Shown here one piece after another: positions 33,131-42,689 of a DNA stretch of 64,000 nt. A program made the position numbers and the translations under genes. The notes under the pieces are model-generated. The model had not been told where the DNA came from. It saw only the letters and a list, made by a program, of their open reading frames with translations, and ran no database searches. Position 1 is the first letter of the stretch; every line of letters begins with the position of its first letter. The DNA comes from Arthrobacter citreus. Its GTDB lineage: Bacteria; Bacillota; Bacilli; Bacillales; Bacillaceae_G. The stretch covers positions 2,976,001-3,040,000 of the forward strand of contig CP053688.1 of NCBI GenBank assembly GCA_013200995.1. The letters run 5' to 3'.

Positions 33131-34489
33131 TCACATAATCCCATTTAATGGAAATACTATCTCTACTTCCGTCCCTACATTTTCAACACTTTTTATACTA
33201 ATTTTCCCATTATGCAAGTTAATTATATTCTTAGCTATCGACAGACCAAGTCCAGTACCTCCACTGATTTCACGGCTACGTGCTTTATCGACTCGATAAA
33301 ATCGTTCGAAAATATTTTCTAATTCTTCCTCTCGAATACCAATTCCATAATCTTTTATTTTAAGAATAACGGCTTCACTCTTACAACTAATCCTTACTTC
33401 AATTTTGTCGGAACTGTACTTTATTGCATTATCTAAAAAGATAATAATAACTTGTTTAATTTTAAGTTCATTTCCATTAATTATTATTTTCTGTTTTTGT
33501 GCATGTAATGTAATTTCTCGTTTATATACACTTTGCAGTTGCACTAGCGTTGAATGGCACAATGCTACTAGATCTACTGGATTCATTTCGATATTCTTTA
33601 AATGTTCCGATTCGGCCAATGTTAATAATGTTTTCGTTAAATCTTGCATTCGATTGGCTTCAGAATATATCGTCTCAATAGCTTCCATTGCCATTTCCTC
33701 ATTTTTAAACCCACGTCTTCTTAATAAGTTAGCAAAGCTACTAATGACAGTAATTGGAGTTTTTAGCTCATGAGATGCATCTGAAACAAACTGCTTTTGT
33801 TTCTCAATGTTTTCTTGCAGCCTGCTAATCATTCGATTAAACGTGCTTGCCATTTTGTGTAATTCATCTTTCGTTTCATTTTTGATTAAAATCTTTTTGG
33901 GAACTCCACTTTGTTCAATATCTTCCATAGTTGTAATCATAGAAGTAATCGGGTTCATTATAATGCGTGTTAACCATCTTCCAGCCATCATTGATAGTAT
34001 TGCAGAAATGCCAGTAACGATTGTCATAATTGTTAATAACATATCTTTTCGACTTTCAAGTCCAACTAACAACTCCCCAATTTCTAGTGTTCCAATTACT
34101 TGTTGGTTCTGTATAATTGGTACGCGCACGACTATATTTTGATGCTCACTAAAAGGGATTAGTTTTGTCTCTTCTTTTCTAGTGAACTTAGGTTTTATAC
34201 GATTCAGTAATTTATCGTTACTAATTTCTGTCACAATTTTTGAGTTTGGATCAATAATTCGAATATAAGAATGATTGGACATAAATGGATATAATCCTTC
34301 ATTTTTCATATTCAATTTTTTAGGTATTTCAAGTTTTTTTAAGATTTCATGTGCTTTTTGGCTGACAACATGTTCTTCCATATTTACAGTCGTTTTCATA
34401 AACAAATAAAAAACTAAACCGTTAATTAAAATGAGAATGATTAAGATCCATGAAGTGATTAATAAGTTTATTTTAGTCGTTATTTTCAT
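33131..34489 (-). CDS. Sensor histidine kinase
   Basis: A 452-residue membrane kinase. It has a TM helix at 9-31, an extracellular sensor of about 125 residues, a second TM near 155-175, and a HAMP segment. Next come the HisKA H-box FVSDASHELKTPI (phosphorylated His near 245) and the HATPase boxes DNAIKYS (N), DYGIGI (G1) and GGTGLGLSI (G2). The architecture and length resemble ArlS and B. subtilis YkoH. It starts directly after the response regulator stop, so the pair is translationally coupled. The signal is unknown. The DedA/PAP2 gene downstream suggests cell-envelope stress. Confidence 0.92.
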   Translation of the reverse strand: MKITTKINLLITSWILIILILINGLVFYLFMKTTVNMEEHVVSQKAHEILKKLEIPKKLNMKNEGLYPFMSNHSYIRIIDPNSKIVTEISNDKLLNRIKPKFTRKEETKLIPFSEHQNIVVRVPIIQNQQVIGTLEIGELLVGLESRKDMLLTIMTIVTGISAILSMMAGRWLTRIIMNPITSMITTMEDIEQSGVPKKILIKNETKDELHKMASTFNRMISRLQENIEKQKQFVSDASHELKTPITVISSFANLLRRRGFKNEEMAMEAIETIYSEANRMQDLTKTLLTLAESEHLKNIEMNPVDLVALCHSTLVQLQSVYKREITLHAQKQKIIINGNELKIKQVIIIFLDNAIKYSSDKIEVRISCKSEAVILKIKDYGIGIREEELENIFERFYRVDKARSREISGGTGLGLSIAKNIINLHNGKISIKSVENVGTEVEIVFPLNGIM

Positions 34490-34490
34490 C

Positions 34491-35189
34491 TTAACCCTTC
34501 CTCATTGTGTACCCCACACCTCGTATCGTTCGAATTAAAGGAACATCAAATTCCTCTTCAATTTTCTTTCTTAAGTGTCTAATATACACATCAACAACAT
34601 TTGTCTCACCTTCGTACTCATAACCCCAAACTGTTGTAATAATACCTTCTCTTGTCACAATTTTATTTTGATTTGTTAATAGATAAACTAATAAATCATA
34701 CTCTTTTGGTGTTAATGCAATAACTTTATCATTTCGCTTTACTTCTCTAGATTCCAAATTAACAACTAAATCCTCAATCGCTAAAGTAGGTTCAGAGTCT
34801 TCATTTTTCTTAAATTCATGAACAAGATTGCTTGATCTAAGACATGAACGTATCCTTGCTAATACTTCTTCGATTTCAAAGGGCTTTGTAATATAATCAT
34901 TTGCACCATAATCAAGACCAATAATCTTATCATGTGTAGCATTCCTAGCTGTTAATAAAATGACAGGAACAAATTGATTTGTTTTTCTTATTCTTCTTAA
35001 TACTTCAATTCCACTCAATTCAGGTAACATAACATCTAATAAAATTAGATCTACATTGTTATTCAGAGCAGATTCTAGACCGGATTTTCCATTATGTTCG
35101 ACTAGTACTTCAAAACCCTCATATTCTATTTCTAATTTTAAAACTCGAGCAATATTCACTTCATCCTCGATAATTAAGATTTTCGTCAT
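34491..35189 (-). CDS. OmpR-family response regulator
   Basis: A 232-residue regulator. The receiver domain has acidic residues in EDE (9-11), the phospho-acceptor Asp52 in LLDVMLPEL, Thr in LLTARN and Lys in YITKPFE. A C-terminal winged helix follows (TPKEYDLLVYLL to IRTIRGVGYTMR). It works with the kinase encoded one base downstream. The RND pump gene at 35476 is divergent from it across a 286-bp gap and is a reasonable target, though no operator could be recognised. Confidence 0.93.
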   Translation of the reverse strand: MTKILIIEDEVNIARVLKLEIEYEGFEVLVEHNGKSGLESALNNNVDLILLDVMLPELSGIEVLRRIRKTNQFVPVILLTARNATHDKIIGLDYGANDYITKPFEIEEVLARIRSCLRSSNLVHEFKKNEDSEPTLAIEDLVVNLESREVKRNDKVIALTPKEYDLLVYLLTNQNKIVTREGIITTVWGYEYEGETNVVDVYIRHLRKKIEEEFDVPLIRTIRGVGYTMRKG

Positions 35190-35475
35190 CTAACTCACCT
35201 ATTTCTATTAATGGTTTAGTGTGTCCACAAACTCTATTCTAAATTTAAGACTGATAGAAAACATTAGTCTTTAGTAGTTTGAAACCGTACAAGGAGTGAT
35301 GTTTCCAATCTATTTCTCTTCTTGTATACATGCCATTATAGAACTTTTAAATCGCATTTTTTTCATTTTAATCTAAATTTAATTGATTATTCATTAAAGT
35401 TTCAGTTAGGAATTTTACAATGACATGGAATTGATTGAACAAACTTTCTTAAAATTTAAAAATAGGAGGAGAATA
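35190..35475. other. Intergenic region between the response regulator and RND pump genes
   Basis: Divergent promoter region. I could not identify a direct-repeat operator for the OmpR-type regulator. A perfect GGAGGAG at 35464-35470 serves the pump gene. Confidence 0.5.
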
Positions 35476-38400
35476 ATGAAAAAAATTGTAGAAGGGACCA
35501 TGCAAAGAGCAATATTAATGATTGTCTGTGTAGTGATGATCGTAGCTTGGGGTGCTATATCAGCTTTCCAAATGCAACGTGATTATTTACCAAGTATTAA
35601 TAATACGACTCTTACAGTTAGCATGCGTCTACCAATGTACCAAGCTGATCAAGTAAAACAAAATATTACCAATAATCTTGAAAGTGCTGTAAGAGCAACA
35701 GAAGGATTAGAAGATATTGAAACTAGCTCTTATGATGGTGGAGTTTTTATGAGTCTGTATTTTCCAATGAATACAGATATGAAGCAAGCCGAAATTGATG
35801 TAAATAGAGCTTTAGAAAATGCGGATATTCCTCCTACAATTACATCAAAACCACTCGTTACTAGACTTACTACTAGTTCATTTCCAATCTTAACTTATAG
35901 TTTAACTAGTGATTCATTAGATGATAATACATTAAAATCAATTACTCAAATGGATATTGTACAACATCTTAAAACTGTTCCTGGTGTATCCGATGTATCA
36001 GTATTCGGTGGTGCTAAAGATGGTTATGTGCTAACTGTTAGAATGAAAGACCTTGCAAAAAACAATTTAACTTTAGACGACTTAAATAAAGCATTAGCTA
36101 TATCAGTTCCATCCTTACCTGAAGGAACGATTTTTCAAAATCAATTGTCCATTCCAGTTAAATTTGATAGTTTAAAAATAAATGAGAAACAAATAAGCGA
36201 CGTAAAAATCAAAAATTCAAATGGTGACCAAGTTCCACTTTCAGCATTTGCAACTGTTACTCACGCTTTAAATGATGTAAAAACTGTTGCAAGAACAGAT
36301 GGAAAAACAAGCGTTCAATTAAACGTTATTAAAACCCAAAGTGCAAACATTACCGACGTAGCTAAGGCTGTAAAGGAAAGAATTAGTGGTTTACAAGAAG
36401 TTAAAGACGGTACTGTCAAATTGACTCCGCAATTAGACCGTGAAAAAGAATTAAACGATTCATTAAATGGTTTAATACGTGAAGGTTTACTTGGATGTCT
36501 TTTCTCAATGATTTGCGTATTTTTCTTCTTCCGCAATGTAAAATCAACATTAGTCATTGCGATTTCATTACCAATTTCTTTATTAGCAACAACAGCTATA
36601 CTAAAATCAATGGGCATTACACTTAATATTTTAACGGTTTCAGGTTTAATTGTCGCGATGGGCCGTATTGTTGATGATTCAATCGTTATCCTTGATAATA
36701 TGTACCGTAAAAGAGAACAAAATTCTGATCAACCATTACTATCTTCATTAAGTTCGGCAGTTTATGAAATGACACCTGCAATTTTAGGATCTACACTTAC
36801 GACAATTGCTGTTTATATTCCAATTGCCTTTGTAGGTGGAGCAATAAGTGCTTCATATAGCGGTTTTGCATGGTCTGTTGTAATTTCATTAATTATATCG
36901 TTCTTTGTAGCAATCCTTGTAATTCCAGCGCTTGCGTTAATGGGTTGGAAAAACAATGCAAAGAAAACAAAAGCAGTTTCTTTAGAACCACTGATGAAAC
37001 CAATCCTAAAATCATCATTTAAGAAGAAAAAACTTACAATTTTCATTTCAGCTTTATTATTTATTTTTGCAGTAGCCTTTGGTTCATTTTTACCAGTTTC
37101 ATTCTTGCCAAGTGCTAAAACTGGTCAAGTTGCAATTAAACTAGAATTACCTCAAGGAAGTACACTAGCGCAAGTAGATACAGAGGTTCAAAAGGTAGAG
37201 AACCAATTAAAAGAAAATCCAAAAGTAAAATCTTATACATCTAATTTTGGAACGACTAACACGCCTCAAAGTGATGATGTATTTGACCAAGGTGGTGGAT
37301 TCCTACAAAAACCTAATGTAGCAAATCTTTCTGTTGTATTAAAGGATGATAAAGACTCAGACCAAGTTATTAAAGAACTTGGAAATCAGCTACCACAATT
37401 ATCGAAGAATGTAGCTTATACTGTTTCAAGTCAAAGTATTGCTGGTGATGATTCATTATTGAAAGTAATGTTTACTGGCTCTGATCAAGCAACACTAGAT
37501 AAGGTTGCAGATCAAATGAGATCAAAACTTATGAAAATTAACGGTCTAAGTGTTGATGGTAAAATCGATTTAACATCCGGTCTTCCAAAATATAAAATAA
37601 CATTTAACCAACAAGCAATTGATCAAAACGGAATTCAATTAGCAGATGTAATGAAAGTGATTAATCGTTATATGTCACAATCTAAAGACGCTACATTTGT
37701 AGTGGACCATATGAGTCTACCCGTGGACATGTACCTTGATCAAATCAGTAGTGGAAAAATGCAAGTTCAATTAAATGCATCACCTGCGGATGTAATCAAT
37801 TCTCTTAAAAATGAAACTTTCCTAACAAAAGGAAATAAGACAATTAAACTTGAACAACTTGCATCTATTACGAAAGATAATGCTCCTTCAACGATTAATG
37901 AACGGAATGGTGAGCCTTATTCAATCGTAACGGGACAAATTACTTCAAATGATATTAGCCAAGTTTCTAAACAAGTTGATGACGTAATTAGTAAACAAGC
38001 TCTTCCTAAAGGTGTAAGTTACTCAATGGGAGGTATAACTCAACAAGTTAAAGACATGATATTTGATATGTCAATTGCGGTAGCCTTCTCTATTCTTTTA
38101 GTTATGGTCATTACTTCAACCTTATTTAAGGGATGGAGAGCTCCAGTTTCAGTATTATTAAGTATCCCACTAGCATTAAGTGGTGTTGTCATCTCTTTAG
38201 TAATCGCAGGTGGAGAGTGGAATTTAGCAGCATTAATTGGGGTATTAATGTTAACAGGAATTGTAGTGACAAATGGGATTGTACTTGTTGATAAGATTGA
38301 ACGTAATCGTAAAAACGGTATGAACATTGAAGACGCCGTTATTTCAGGAAGTCTTTCAAGGATTAGACCAATTTTAATTACAGCAGCTACAACAATTTTA

Positions 38401-38589
38401 ACACTATTACCACTAGCATTTTCACATCAAGGTGATACAGTTATTTCACAGACATTAGGAATAGTTGTAATAGGCGGAATGATCACATCTACTCTAAATA
38501 GCTTTTTAGTCATACCAATTATTTATCAATGGTTGCACAAAAAGCAGTCGAATAAAGTAATTTCAACTGAGGAAGTTAATTCACTTTAA
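35476..38589 (+). CDS. RND efflux transporter, SwrC/AcrB-like
   Basis: A 1037-residue RND permease with two repeats of one TM helix, a large external loop and five TM helices. The charged TM4 segment reads VAMGRIVDDSIVILDNMYRKRE (Asp pair for proton transfer). The second-half counterpart is VVTNGIVLVDKIERNRKNG. The nearest Gram-positive relatives are SwrC-type pumps for surfactin, fatty acids and drugs. The ATG at 35476 follows GGAGGAG. The upstream ATG at 35425 has no ribosome binding site. No adaptor protein or outer-membrane partner gene is present, as expected in a Gram-positive. Confidence 0.9.
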   Translation: MKKIVEGTMQRAILMIVCVVMIVAWGAISAFQMQRDYLPSINNTTLTVSMRLPMYQADQVKQNITNNLESAVRATEGLEDIETSSYDGGVFMSLYFPMNTDMKQAEIDVNRALENADIPPTITSKPLVTRLTTSSFPILTYSLTSDSLDDNTLKSITQMDIVQHLKTVPGVSDVSVFGGAKDGYVLTVRMKDLAKNNLTLDDLNKALAISVPSLPEGTIFQNQLSIPVKFDSLKINEKQISDVKIKNSNGDQVPLSAFATVTHALNDVKTVARTDGKTSVQLNVIKTQSANITDVAKAVKERISGLQEVKDGTVKLTPQLDREKELNDSLNGLIREGLLGCLFSMICVFFFFRNVKSTLVIAISLPISLLATTAILKSMGITLNILTVSGLIVAMGRIVDDSIVILDNMYRKREQNSDQPLLSSLSSAVYEMTPAILGSTLTTIAVYIPIAFVGGAISASYSGFAWSVVISLIISFFVAILVIPALALMGWKNNAKKTKAVSLEPLMKPILKSSFKKKKLTIFISALLFIFAVAFGSFLPVSFLPSAKTGQVAIKLELPQGSTLAQVDTEVQKVENQLKENPKVKSYTSNFGTTNTPQSDDVFDQGGGFLQKPNVANLSVVLKDDKDSDQVIKELGNQLPQLSKNVAYTVSSQSIAGDDSLLKVMFTGSDQATLDKVADQMRSKLMKINGLSVDGKIDLTSGLPKYKITFNQQAIDQNGIQLADVMKVINRYMSQSKDATFVVDHMSLPVDMYLDQISSGKMQVQLNASPADVINSLKNETFLTKGNKTIKLEQLASITKDNAPSTINERNGEPYSIVTGQITSNDISQVSKQVDDVISKQALPKGVSYSMGGITQQVKDMIFDMSIAVAFSILLVMVITSTLFKGWRAPVSVLLSIPLALSGVVISLVIAGGEWNLAALIGVLMLTGIVVTNGIVLVDKIERNRKNGMNIEDAVISGSLSRIRPILITAATTILTLLPLAFSHQGDTVISQTLGIVVIGGMITSTLNSFLVIPIIYQWLHKKQSNKVISTEEVNSL

Positions 38590-38600
38590 CTTCAAATTAA

Positions 38601-38645
38601 AGGGGCTGTCCATAAAGTCAAATGACTTTTTGGGCGGCTTTTTTA
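38601..38645 (+). terminator. Terminator of the RND pump gene
   Basis: An imperfect stem (GGGGCTGTCC facing GGGCGGC, with an inner AAGTCA/TGACTT pair) ends in T7 about 45 bases after the pump stop. Confidence 0.7.
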
Positions 38646-38703
38646 TTTGTCATCGAGTAATTGAATGATGGAGATGAATGGCAGGAAATACGAACAAATT
38701 ATG

Positions 38704-38808
38704 TACTTTGTTCATAAAACTGTGAACTTTGTACATAAAGTAAAGAATTTTGTTCATAAATCTAGGTTTTTTGTTCATAAAACAGTGCATTTTGCTCATA
38801 AATTTGAT
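38704..38808. repeat. Tandem array of five 21-bp units
   Basis: Five consecutive 21-base units share TTTTGTTCATAAA (for example TACTTTGTTCATAAAACTGTG), each differing at several positions. A 72-codon plus-strand frame (38665-38883) runs through it and gives a repeating FVHK pattern, but this follows from the 21-base period. I do not call it a gene. The rest of the 38590-39142 gap shows no gene. A related array lies at 43499. Confidence 0.8.
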
Positions 38809-39142
38809 CAGACAGTTTTTAAGTTATTGAAATTATGTCTTTTGAAATCAAAGAGCACGTACAATATGTCAACTCGGAGTTAATATTGATAGTACTGGCC
38901 TAATTATCACCTGAACCCGCGATTGGAACGTTTAAAAATTACATACAAAAACAGCACTCAGCTTGTTTTACTGGAAAAAAAGCCCATTAATTTTTAGAAA
39001 TATTTTTTAGACTAAAACCTTGTACTTATTTTCATCTAAATAAATAAAGTAAGTATAGTCAAAAACACTGACAAGCTGTCCAAGTTAAACATATTAATAG
39101 TTAGAAGACCTAAATAAAACTATTTTAATGGGTGATATTTAA

Positions 39143-39910
39143 ATGAAAGATAGACTTAAGCCAATTAAACCACCGTGTCCACCAACTCCACCTTGTCCGC
39201 CGAGTCCACCGAGCCCACCGAGTCCGCCGAGTCCACCGAGCCCACCGAGTCCGCCAAGTCCACCGAGTCCGCCAAGTCCACCGAGTCCGCCAAGTCCACC
39301 GAGTCCGCCAAGTCCGCCAAGTCCGCCGACTCCACCTTGCCCACCTTGTCCACCGTGCCGACCATGTCCTCCTTGTCCGCCATGCCATTGTTGTGAACAT
39401 AGGAAGTGTGACTGCTGTGAACACAAGTGTGATTGCCACAAACATCGTGATTGCGATTGCCACAAACATCGTGATTGCGATTGCCACAAACATCATGACT
39501 GCGATTGCCACAAACATCATGACTGCGATTGCCACAAACATCATGACTGCGATTGCCACAAACATCATGACTGTGATTGCCACAAACATCATGACTGCGA
39601 TTGCCACAAGCATCGTGATTGTGAATGTCATGAGCATAAAAAATGCGATTGTCATGAGCACAAGAAATGTGATTGCAGTATTAAGGTGAATATTAATATT
39701 GATTGTGGTTGTAAAAAAAATGAATGTGACTGCTGTGAAGACCATGAATGCGACTGCTGCAAAGACCATGACTGTGACCGTCACGATCACAAGAAATGTG
39801 ATTGTTGTACAGATTTAATTGCTAAAATATTAAGTGCTGTACAAAATAGTCAATCATCATCTCATTGTGATAAGCAAATTACTATTAATATCAACATTAA
39901 CAATAAATAA
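39143..39910 (+). CDS. Proline-rich, cysteine/histidine-rich repeat protein
   Basis: A 255-residue protein in four parts. Residues 1-20 are a Pro/Cys start. Residues 21-62 are about fourteen SPP triplets. A C-P-P segment with many cysteines follows. Next come about eight 8-residue repeats CDCHKH(H/R)D plus two CHEHKKCD variants, then a CDCC-EDHE region and an end with ITINININ. About 48 of 255 residues are Cys. The layout suggests a stiff polyproline stalk attached to a metal-binding or disulfide-crosslinked head. A spore coat or exosporium role is plausible in a spore former but is not shown. There is no signal peptide and the ribosome binding site is weak (GGGTGA). No family was recognised. 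Confidence 0.75.
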   Translation: MKDRLKPIKPPCPPTPPCPPSPPSPPSPPSPPSPPSPPSPPSPPSPPSPPSPPSPPSPPSPPTPPCPPCPPCRPCPPCPPCHCCEHRKCDCCEHKCDCHKHRDCDCHKHRDCDCHKHHDCDCHKHHDCDCHKHHDCDCHKHHDCDCHKHHDCDCHKHRDCECHEHKKCDCHEHKKCDCSIKVNINIDCGCKKNECDCCEDHECDCCKDHDCDRHDHKKCDCCTDLIAKILSAVQNSQSSSHCDKQITINININNK

Positions 39911-39946
39911 GTAATTTCTCTTGATGAATCTAACTCAAACAAAGGC

Positions 39947-39990
39947 AAAAAAATAGAGTGTAGAAACCTAGTGTTTCTCACTCTATTTTT
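39947..39990. terminator. Bidirectional terminator
   Basis: AAATAGAGTG at 39951-39960 pairs with CACTCTATTT at 39979-39988, with an inner AGAAAC/GTTTCT stem. A and T runs flank it. It lies between two convergent genes. Confidence 0.85.
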
Positions 39991-40315
39991 ATTTATTGAA
40001 ATCTTCTTTCCTTGTTGAAATGCCTTTTATTTCTTCTAATGAATTAAAATAAATCTCAATTTCACTCATTTTAAGTTGAATTTCTTCAATTGCATCTTCT
40101 AATATTTTAGTTAATTCCTTTTGCACTTGTTTAATCACTTCATCAGTATTTTCCAGACCTTCTAATCTGATATTACGGTCTATTTTGAGTTCTTCAAGTG
40201 CCATCTTCATTTCGATTTTTGAAACAACCTCTTTCATTAAACGATTTATATTTTTTTCAAAATATTTCTCTTTTGCTTGTCCTAAGCCTGTAGTATTTGA
40301 ATGTTCGAAATTCAA
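39989..40315 (-). CDS. Small coiled-coil protein of unknown function
   Basis: A 108-residue, mostly helical, acidic protein with heptad-like spacing from residue 15 to 95 (for example EVVSKIEMKMALEELKI and VQKELTKILEDAIEEIQLKM). I do not recognise it. The start is a TTG at 40315, nine bases after AAGGGG. The frame remains open upstream to 40429 but has no ribosome binding site there. It is convergent with the Cys/His-rich gene and shares its terminator. It could oligomerise through the coiled coil. Confidence 0.6.
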   Translation of the reverse strand: MNFEHSNTTGLGQAKEKYFEKNINRLMKEVVSKIEMKMALEELKIDRNIRLEGLENTDEVIKQVQKELTKILEDAIEEIQLKMSEIEIYFNSLEEIKGISTRKEDFNK

Positions 40316-40560
40316 ACCATGTACACCCCTTCCGCAATTTATCACATACCAATATATGCAAAATTTAGAGAGAGTGGTACAAGTAACATTTAAAAACTCA
40401 TTTAGTTTTGCAATAAATAATTTTAGCAAATTAAAAACGTGTCGTAGCTGCTTTTTACAGTTGTTAAAGTAAAAATATTCTTATATTACTAAATTAATGA
40501 TTTACTTTATTTATTATTTTAACTACTATCTAATTAGTAGATAAAAGAAAGGTAGATTTG

Positions 40561-41328
40561 ATGATATTCCATCTTGATCCATCGTTATTATTAACTTTAA
40601 TTGTATTTGGATTTTTAGCTGCATTTATTGATTCCGTAGTTGGTGGCGGAGGATTAATTACTTTGCCAGTATTGTTATTTACTGGGCTTTCTCCCGCTGC
40701 TGCCGTTGCAACGAACAAATTAGCTGGGTCAATTGGATCTTTAACGAGCACAATCATGTTTTATCGTTCAGGTAAGCTTGATATAAAATCTGTTTATAAG
40801 TTATTCCCACTCACTTTTATTGGTTCTATTTTTGGAGCTTGGACTGTCCATTTAATAGACCCTACAGTTCTTAAACCTCTTATGCTTGTAATGCTTGCGG
40901 CAGTCGCAATTTATACTATTTTCAAGAAAAATTGGGGAGATACTACTTCCAACAAAAAGCTGTCAGCTACTCGTATTATCTTGTTTATGGTTTTGATTTT
41001 TGCAATTGGTTTTTATGATGGTTTTATTGGTCCTGGAACAGGTTCATTCTTAATATTTGCTTTTTTAATGATAGGATTTGATTTTTTAAAAGCAGCAGGG
41101 AATGCAAAGTTTTTAAATTTCGGAAGTAATATTGCTGCATTATTGATGTTTATGTATTTAGGACAAATTCATTATGTCTATGGTTTAGCTATGGGAATTG
41201 CACAGATAGCTGGTGCAATTTGTGGTTCAAAATTTGCAATTAAAAAAGGAAGTGGCTATGTTCGCATCCTATTTATCACAGTAACCTTTTTATTGTTAGC
41301 AAAAAATACTTTTGATTATCTTCATTAA
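40561..41328 (+). CDS. TauE/SafE (TSUP) family membrane transporter
   Basis: A 255-residue membrane protein with about eight segments. The TSUP motifs are VVGGGGLITLPVLLFTGLSPAAAVATNKL in the first half and GFYDGFIGPGTGSFL in the second. This subgroup (YfcA-like) is distinct from the YrkJ-like protein at 497. The substrate is unknown; sulfur oxyanions or organosulfur acids are usual for the family. The ATG at 40561 lies eight bases from GAAAGG. A TTG three bases earlier is also in frame. A YeiH-type exporter gene follows. Confidence 0.85.
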   Translation: MIFHLDPSLLLTLIVFGFLAAFIDSVVGGGGLITLPVLLFTGLSPAAAVATNKLAGSIGSLTSTIMFYRSGKLDIKSVYKLFPLTFIGSIFGAWTVHLIDPTVLKPLMLVMLAAVAIYTIFKKNWGDTTSNKKLSATRIILFMVLIFAIGFYDGFIGPGTGSFLIFAFLMIGFDFLKAAGNAKFLNFGSNIAALLMFMYLGQIHYVYGLAMGIAQIAGAICGSKFAIKKGSGYVRILFITVTFLLLAKNTFDYLH

Positions 41329-41364
41329 GATGTTGATGTTGAAGTCCTCTAATGAAATATTCTA

Positions 41365-41407
41365 TAAAGGATAAGCAAAATTTCTAATAATTTTCTTATC
41401 CTTTTTT
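41365..41407 (+). terminator. Terminator of the TSUP gene
   Basis: AAGGATAAG and CTTATCCTT pair, with a further AAAAT/ATTTT pair inside, and the stem is followed by T7. Confidence 0.8.
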
Positions 41408-41576
41408 TATAAGATACTTTTTAAATGATTCACTAACATCAAGAATGATAGCAGTTAATCCATTTCATCTTCTTATTATCGTATTTACCTATCATAACTA
41501 TAATAATTATTTATTTTCCTTATAGTAAATGATTCGATAGGATAAATATAAAGAACCCCACAAGGAGATGAACAAG

Positions 41577-42617
41577 ATGGAACAAAAAGCTATAATTGCT
41601 ACAAAACCTGATCAACAAAAAAAACCTTCTAAACAATTAAATGTTTCTATGATATATGGAATCACTTTTACATTCATCATAGCTGCTTTAGGCTTTCAAT
41701 TGGCAAAGTTACCAGGATTCGATCATGTTGGACCACTTGCATGTGCCATTTTGCTAGCTCTAGTTTATAGACAATTTTTTGGATATCCTGAAAAATTACG
41801 AGCTGGCATTCAATTTTCTTCAAAAAGACTTTTAAGATGCGCCATCATTCTGTACGGTTTGAAATTGAACATGGTTGTTATTTTTAACGATGGTTTGCCT
41901 TTATTATTAAAAGGTGCTGGAACAATCATCTTTTCGATAGTTGTTCTTTTGGCTATTGCAAAATGGCTTAAAGCAGATTTTAATCTGTCATTATTATTAA
42001 GTATTGGAACAGGTATTTGTGGTGCTGCTGCAGTCGCTGCCGTATCTCCAATCATTAAATCGAAAGATGAAGACACCGCTATGGCCGTCGGTATCATAGC
42101 ATTAGTTGGCACAATTTTTTCCATTATTTATACTTTAATCTATCCATTATTACCGATTAGTCCAACTGAATACGGGGCATGGGCCGGAATAAGTCTTCAC
42201 GAGATTGCTCATGTTGCTTTAGCAGCTGCTCCTGCTGGTCAAGATGCTCTTGCTCATGCACTTCTTGCCAAACTTGCACGTGTTTTTCTATTAATTCCGG
42301 TTTGTTTTATCCTTTTATTCTGGATGAAAAGAAAAGGAAAATTAGACGGAGAAGCAAAATTGGAGTTCCCATGGTTTTTAATTGGATTCCTCATTATGAG
42401 TTTTGTAGGGAGTTACATTCTTGGTAAGGAAGTTCCAATCTCAAAAAAATCCATGTCAGACATTGCTGCCTTTACATCTTTTATCTTAACAATGTCTATG
42501 ACTGGCTTAGGATTTAATATTAACCTAAAAGAACTACGTACTAAATCCTTACGCCCTCTAATCGCCATAATCATTACATCAATTCTTCTGTCTTTCGTAA
42601 CTTATATTTTTATTTAA
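41577..42617 (+). CDS. YeiH family putative sulfate exporter
   Basis: A 346-residue membrane protein with about ten segments and the YeiH/UPF0324 marks: the GTGICGAAAVAAVSPIIKSKDEDTAMAVG block (near 140) and AGISLHEIAHVALAA (near 210). The biochemical role of the family is weakly established, and annotation as a sulfate exporter is by transfer. The start at 41577 is nine bases after AAGGAG. The ATG at 41568 abuts that site. It lies after the TSUP gene but has its own leader and terminator. Confidence 0.85.
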   Translation: MEQKAIIATKPDQQKKPSKQLNVSMIYGITFTFIIAALGFQLAKLPGFDHVGPLACAILLALVYRQFFGYPEKLRAGIQFSSKRLLRCAIILYGLKLNMVVIFNDGLPLLLKGAGTIIFSIVVLLAIAKWLKADFNLSLLLSIGTGICGAAAVAAVSPIIKSKDEDTAMAVGIIALVGTIFSIIYTLIYPLLPISPTEYGAWAGISLHEIAHVALAAAPAGQDALAHALLAKLARVFLLIPVCFILLFWMKRKGKLDGEAKLEFPWFLIGFLIMSFVGSYILGKEVPISKKSMSDIAAFTSFILTMSMTGLGFNINLKELRTKSLRPLIAIIITSILLSFVTYIFI

Positions 42618-42633
42618 CAACTACCCTTTAAAT

Positions 42634-42677
42634 CAAAAAAATCAGAGAAACGATACGCCTGTTTCTCTGATTTTTTA
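42634..42677. terminator. Bidirectional terminator
   Basis: A perfect stem of about 15 bp (AAAATCAGAGAAAC facing GTTTCTCTGATTTT) with A and T runs between two convergent genes. Confidence 0.85.
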
Positions 42678-42689
42678 TTTATCTAGTGG

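Noticed and set aside
38665..38883. A 72-codon frame with a repeating FVHK pattern and a weak GGAG
   Set aside because: The pattern follows from the 21-bp tandem repeat, which also occurs at 43499 where it is open on the other strand. I list the repeat instead.
39419..39670. CRISPR-like regular spacing of repeats
   Set aside because: The 24-base units are contiguous with no unique spacers and encode the CDCHKHxD peptide, so this is a coding repeat.
39125..39790. A 221-codon minus-strand frame with repeated VAIMMF and RTRWT patterns
   Set aside because: It is the antisense of the 9- and 24-base repeats of the Pro/Cys/His gene. It has no ribosome binding site and its sequence simply mirrors the repeat period.
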